This document shows positions 6,618 to 8,536 of a DNA stretch of 8,536 nucleotides, one piece after another. The translations under genes and the position numbers were made by a program. Each line of letters starts with the position of its first letter. Position 1 is the stretch's first letter. Source of the DNA: Eggerthellaceae bacterium. Its GTDB lineage: Bacteria > Actinomycetota > Coriobacteriia > Coriobacteriales > Eggerthellaceae. The notes beneath the pieces are model-generated. The model saw nothing but the letters and a program-made list of their open reading frames with translations, ran no database searches and was not told the origin of the DNA. The stretch lies in contig CAAEDC010000107.1 of assembly GCA_900754495.1 (NCBI GenBank), positions 1 through 8,536 on the forward strand, in the 5' to 3' direction.

Positions 6618-7357
6618 CACACCACCTCCTCCCGCGCATACACTATCGTCCTCTCGTGCCCGTTCCACCTGCCGTAGCTGCAGGTGCAGAACGCCTTGAC
6701 GCTATCCGCCTCAACGTCGACGTCGAGCACGACGTCCGCTTCGGCCAGCAGCCTCTCGAGCCAAAAGCCGAGCTCTCCGTCGTCGGCGAACTCCAGGCGC
6801 TTGTGCTCAGCGTTCGAATCCACGACGTCCGCCGCGATGACATTCAGGCGAATGTCCCTCTCGGGTGTCTGCAGGAGAATCTCCTGATGCTCCTGCGCGA
6901 ACCCCCTGTCCGAGTAGTTCGCGAATGCCGAGAACATGCTGCCGTCGTTCATGTGGTGGCCGAACATGAGAGCGAGCGGGCTGTCGATTCCCCGCCCCGC
7001 GCAGCCGGCGTCGAGGTAGGGGCATCCGTAGGGGTTCCAGCCGCGGTAGACGTCGTGGTCGAGGTAGAAGGTCGGATCGTCGGCGCTCGCCTGTACCACC
7101 GGATAGTCAATATCAGTCCCCGGGACGCTCACCCACGCCACGATGTCGGGGTTCACCGACAGCCAGAATTCCCAGTCGACCGTCGGGGCGCCATCGGATG
7201 CCGCATCGCTTCCCGAAGCATCTGCCAAGATAGGAGAGGGGTCTACATCTGCCGCCCTGTCATGGATGCTGAAGAGCCACAACCCCAACGCCGCAGCACC
7301 GACCAGCGCTGTCACCGCCACCATGATTGCAAATCGCTGCTTGATATTTGTGCTCAC
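6617..7357 (-). CDS. srtB: Class B sortase
   Basis: A membrane-anchored transpeptidase that cleaves a sorting signal on secreted proteins and joins them to peptidoglycan or to each other. It has 246 aa: a short cytoplasmic start, one N-terminal membrane helix (about 10-30), an acidic linker, then the sortase beta-barrel. Catalytic candidates are H134 in FGHHMNDGSMF, C226 in AFCTCSYG and R236 in ERTIVYA. The VNPDIVAWVSVPGTDIDYPV segment (from 68) and GHHMNDGSMF are typical of class B. Two further cysteines (C112, C119) lie between the conserved strand and the catalytic His. The GTG start at 7357 is supported by GGAGG (complement of 7363-7367) 5 nt upstream. It follows the VaFE surface protein by 69 nt, with a strong hairpin between them, and overlaps the 43-aa peptide. 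The likely substrate is the neighbouring VaFE protein. Its exact recognition motif cannot be derived here. Confidence 0.95.
   Translation of the reverse strand: MSTNIKQRFAIMVAVTALVGAAALGLWLFSIHDRAADVDPSPILADASGSDAASDGAPTVDWEFWLSVNPDIVAWVSVPGTDIDYPVVQASADDPTFYLDHDVYRGWNPYGCPYLDAGCAGRGIDSPLALMFGHHMNDGSMFSAFANYSDRGFAQEHQEILLQTPERDIRLNVIAADVVDSNAEHKRLEFADDGELGFWLERLLAEADVVLDVDVEADSVKAFCTCSYGRWNGHERTIVYAREEVV
6625..6629 (-). promoter_or_regulatory. Ribosome binding site of the 43-aa peptide
   Basis: GGAGG on the - strand, 7 nt before the ATG at 6617 and inside the final codons of the sortase. It decides the short start and supports the peptide being translated. Confidence 0.6.
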
Positions 7358-7362
7358 TTGAA

Positions 7363-7367
7363 CCTCC
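7363..7367 (-). promoter_or_regulatory. Ribosome binding site of the sortase (GTG start)
   Basis: GGAGG on the - strand with a 5-nt spacer to the GTG at 7357-7355. It supports the GTG start and the N-terminal membrane helix that follows. Confidence 0.7.
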
Positions 7368-7369
7368 AG

Positions 7370-7409
7370 GAAGACGGGCGGGGAGGCTCATCGCCGCCCC
7401 GCCCTCTTC
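7370..7409 (-). promoter_or_regulatory. Strong hairpin between surface-protein and sortase genes
   Basis: GGGCGGGG (7376-7383) pairs with CCCCGCCC (7397-7404). It is extended outward by GAAGA (7370-7374) / TCTTC (7405-7409) across one bulged C (7375), and inward by GGC (7385-7387) / GCC (7393-7395). On the - strand it is not followed by a U-run, so it is a poor classical terminator. It ends 2 nt before the sortase Shine-Dalgarno. Possible roles are an mRNA stability element or an attenuator making less sortase than substrate; a second short palindrome, CCGGGACCCGG (7416-7426), lies directly after the surface-protein stop. Confidence 0.55.
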
Positions 7410-7426
7410 GATCGACCGGGACCCGG

Positions 7427-8536
7427 CTACTTCTCGGGACCCTCGTCAGTGGATCCCTCGCCAACTGATGCGTTTCGACGGATGCGGCCGCGAAGCGCGT
7501 ATGCGCCCGCAGCGCCGCCGCAGAGGATCAAGGCGCTGATCAGAACCCATACGGGAAGCAGGTCGCCTCCCGTCTTGTCGTAGGGGGTGCCGAGAGTCTC
7601 GGGGTTGTCGACGACCACGGTCTGCCCCTCGTCCTCGAGGTCCTGATGTACCGCGATGACGTTCCCGTTCACGTCGAGCACCTCCTCGAACGCCACGAGG
7701 GAGGCGCCCTCCTCGAGCTGGAAAGCATCGAACTCGAAGGTGATCTCTACGGTTCCCTCAGAACTTTCCGCCACGAACTCCGCGGTTGAGGTCACCGGAT
7801 TGCCTTCCGAGTCCTCAAGGGGCATGCCAGTCGCCTTGTCCATGATGGTGCCGTGGGCAGTATAGGTTTCTCCTGCGACGAGCCCCTTGTACTCGACGGT
7901 ATCCACGACGGTGACCGTCCCGTTCTCGACCATGTGGTCGCCGTCGGCGGCGTCGACGAGCGTGGTGCCGATCTCGACGACCGTGACGGACTGGCCCTCG
8001 TCCTCGATATCCTCGTGCACCGCGAGGACGGTGCCTTCGGCGTCGAGCAGCTTCTCGAACACCACCAGGCGGTGACCGCCGAGGCCGGAGGAATCGAATG
8101 AGAGCTCTACCGTCTGGGTACCCTCGGCAGCTTCGGGCGTGAACTCGACGGTCGCGGCCACGTCAGTCGCGAGAAGCCCCTCGCCGCTTTTCAGCGGCTC
8201 GCCCGTCTCGGCATCCATCAGCGTCGCCTCGAGCGTATAAGAGCCTCCAGGGGTCAGACCCTCGAAGGCCACCTCGTCAGCGATGATGACCTCGGAGCCC
8301 GTCACGAGCTTGTCGCCGTCGGCGGCGTCGGCCGCCGTGGTGCCGATGTCGACGAAATGGACCGTCTGGCCCTCGTCCTCGATATCTGCGTGGACTGCTA
8401 CCTCGATGCTATCCTTCACGAGGCTCTCGAAGGCCACGACGTCCTCGCCCGCGAGCAGGCTCGCGTCGAAGGTGAACTCGATGTCCACCGACCCGTTCGT
8501 GTTGTTCGCCGTGAACTCCTTGGTGGCGGTCACGGG
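7427..8536 (-). CDS. VaFE-repeat surface-anchored protein, C-terminal part (cut by window edge)
   Basis: A secreted wall protein whose N terminus lies beyond the right edge; the codon at 8533 is a GTG within the gene, not a start. Numbered from 8533, there are one partial and two full VaFE (T-Q ester-bond type) domains. They end at DEGQTV (Q56), DEGQSV (Q181) and DEGQTV (Q304), each preceded by a VHxD motif (H48, H173, H296) and a [AV]FE motif (E36, E160, E283). The linkers are IGTTAADAADGDK and IGTTLVDAADGDH. These domains commonly form internal Thr-Gln ester bonds that stiffen stalk-like adhesins. The C terminus has a sorting signal, TPYDKTG (316-322), a hydrophobic helix (about 325-346), arginines (RGRIRR, 348-353), then an unusually acidic 15-residue tail. 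The motif is not canonical LPxTG. The next gene is a class B sortase, its likely processing enzyme. Confidence 0.95.
   Translation of the reverse strand, partial: PVTATKEFTANNTNGSVDIEFTFDASLLAGEDVVAFESLVKDSIEVAVHADIEDEGQTVHFVDIGTTAADAADGDKLVTGSEVIIADEVAFEGLTPGGSYTLEATLMDAETGEPLKSGEGLLATDVAATVEFTPEAAEGTQTVELSFDSSGLGGHRLVVFEKLLDAEGTVLAVHEDIEDEGQSVTVVEIGTTLVDAADGDHMVENGTVTVVDTVEYKGLVAGETYTAHGTIMDKATGMPLEDSEGNPVTSTAEFVAESSEGTVEITFEFDAFQLEEGASLVAFEEVLDVNGNVIAVHQDLEDEGQTVVVDNPETLGTPYDKTGGDLLPVWVLISALILCGGAAGAYALRGRIRRNASVGEGSTDEGPEK
7622..8386 (-). repeat. Tandem VaFE domain repeats at DNA level
   Basis: The block CTGGCCCTCGTCCTCGATAT (+ strand reading) recurs at 7991 and 8366, with a diverged copy at 7622, giving periods of 369 and 375 bp (123 and 125 codons). 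GTCGCCGTCGGCGGCGTCG is likewise repeated near 7938 and 8312. Such tandem homology can expand or contract by recombination and can confuse short-read assembly. Confidence 0.85.

Noticed and set aside
6486..6668. 60-aa version of the small membrane peptide starting at 6668
   Set aside because: The upstream ATG lies inside the sortase gene and adds a charged, glycine-rich leader; the ATG at 6617 has a good GGAGG and overlaps the sortase stop.
6656..7468. A 270-aa + strand frame opposite the sortase gene
   Set aside because: The opposite strand encodes a sortase with all catalytic residues; the + strand frame shows no family features.
1..8536. CRISPR array, tRNA or rRNA genes
   Set aside because: No short regularly spaced repeats with unique spacers and no recognisable tRNA or rRNA sequence were seen.

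Overview
The window is GC-rich DNA with almost no intergenic space. It carries a type I restriction-modification (R-M) locus on the + strand and, facing it, a cell-wall display locus on the - strand. Gene content suggests a Gram-positive actinomycete, most likely of class Coriobacteriia (Collinsella/Olsenella/Eggerthella-type gut or oral bacteria). The clues are GC near 63-68% in the coding lines I counted by hand, a surface protein built of VaFE-type ester-bond domains, and a class B sortase beside it. This assignment rests on gene families, not on a marker gene.

Left part (1-6352, + strand): the 3' portion of hsdS (DNA-specificity subunit, cut by the left edge), complete hsdR (1142-aa restriction/translocation subunit), a complete ISL3-type DDE transposase homologue (459 aa), and a 211-aa helical protein with HEPN-like features. 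Spacings are 2 bp (hsdS-hsdR), 0 bp (hsdR stop TAG directly followed by ATG) and a 1-bp TAATG overlap, each gene with its own Shine-Dalgarno sequence, so this looks like one transcription unit. hsdM is probably upstream of the window. hsdS holds two nearly identical 32-bp direct repeats flanking its second target-recognition domain, and that domain is clearly less GC-rich than its surroundings.

Middle (6353-6485): a short AT-rich gap between convergent genes, filled with a nested inverted repeat that probably ends transcription from one or both sides.

Right part (6486-8536, - strand, read right to left): the C-terminal part of a wall-anchored VaFE-repeat protein with an atypical sorting signal (TPYDKTG), a strong hairpin, a GTG-started class B sortase with intact His/Cys/Arg residues, and a 43-aa one-helix membrane peptide coupled to the sortase through a TGATG overlap. 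The simple reading is a substrate, its dedicated sortase and a small membrane accessory.

The point most worth a second look is the ISL3 transposase homologue. It is stitched into the R-M operon with no room for IS ends at its 5' side, no inverted repeats that I can find, an intact open frame, and a coupled downstream gene. It could be a domesticated transposase in a defence operon or an IS fossil that lost its ends.
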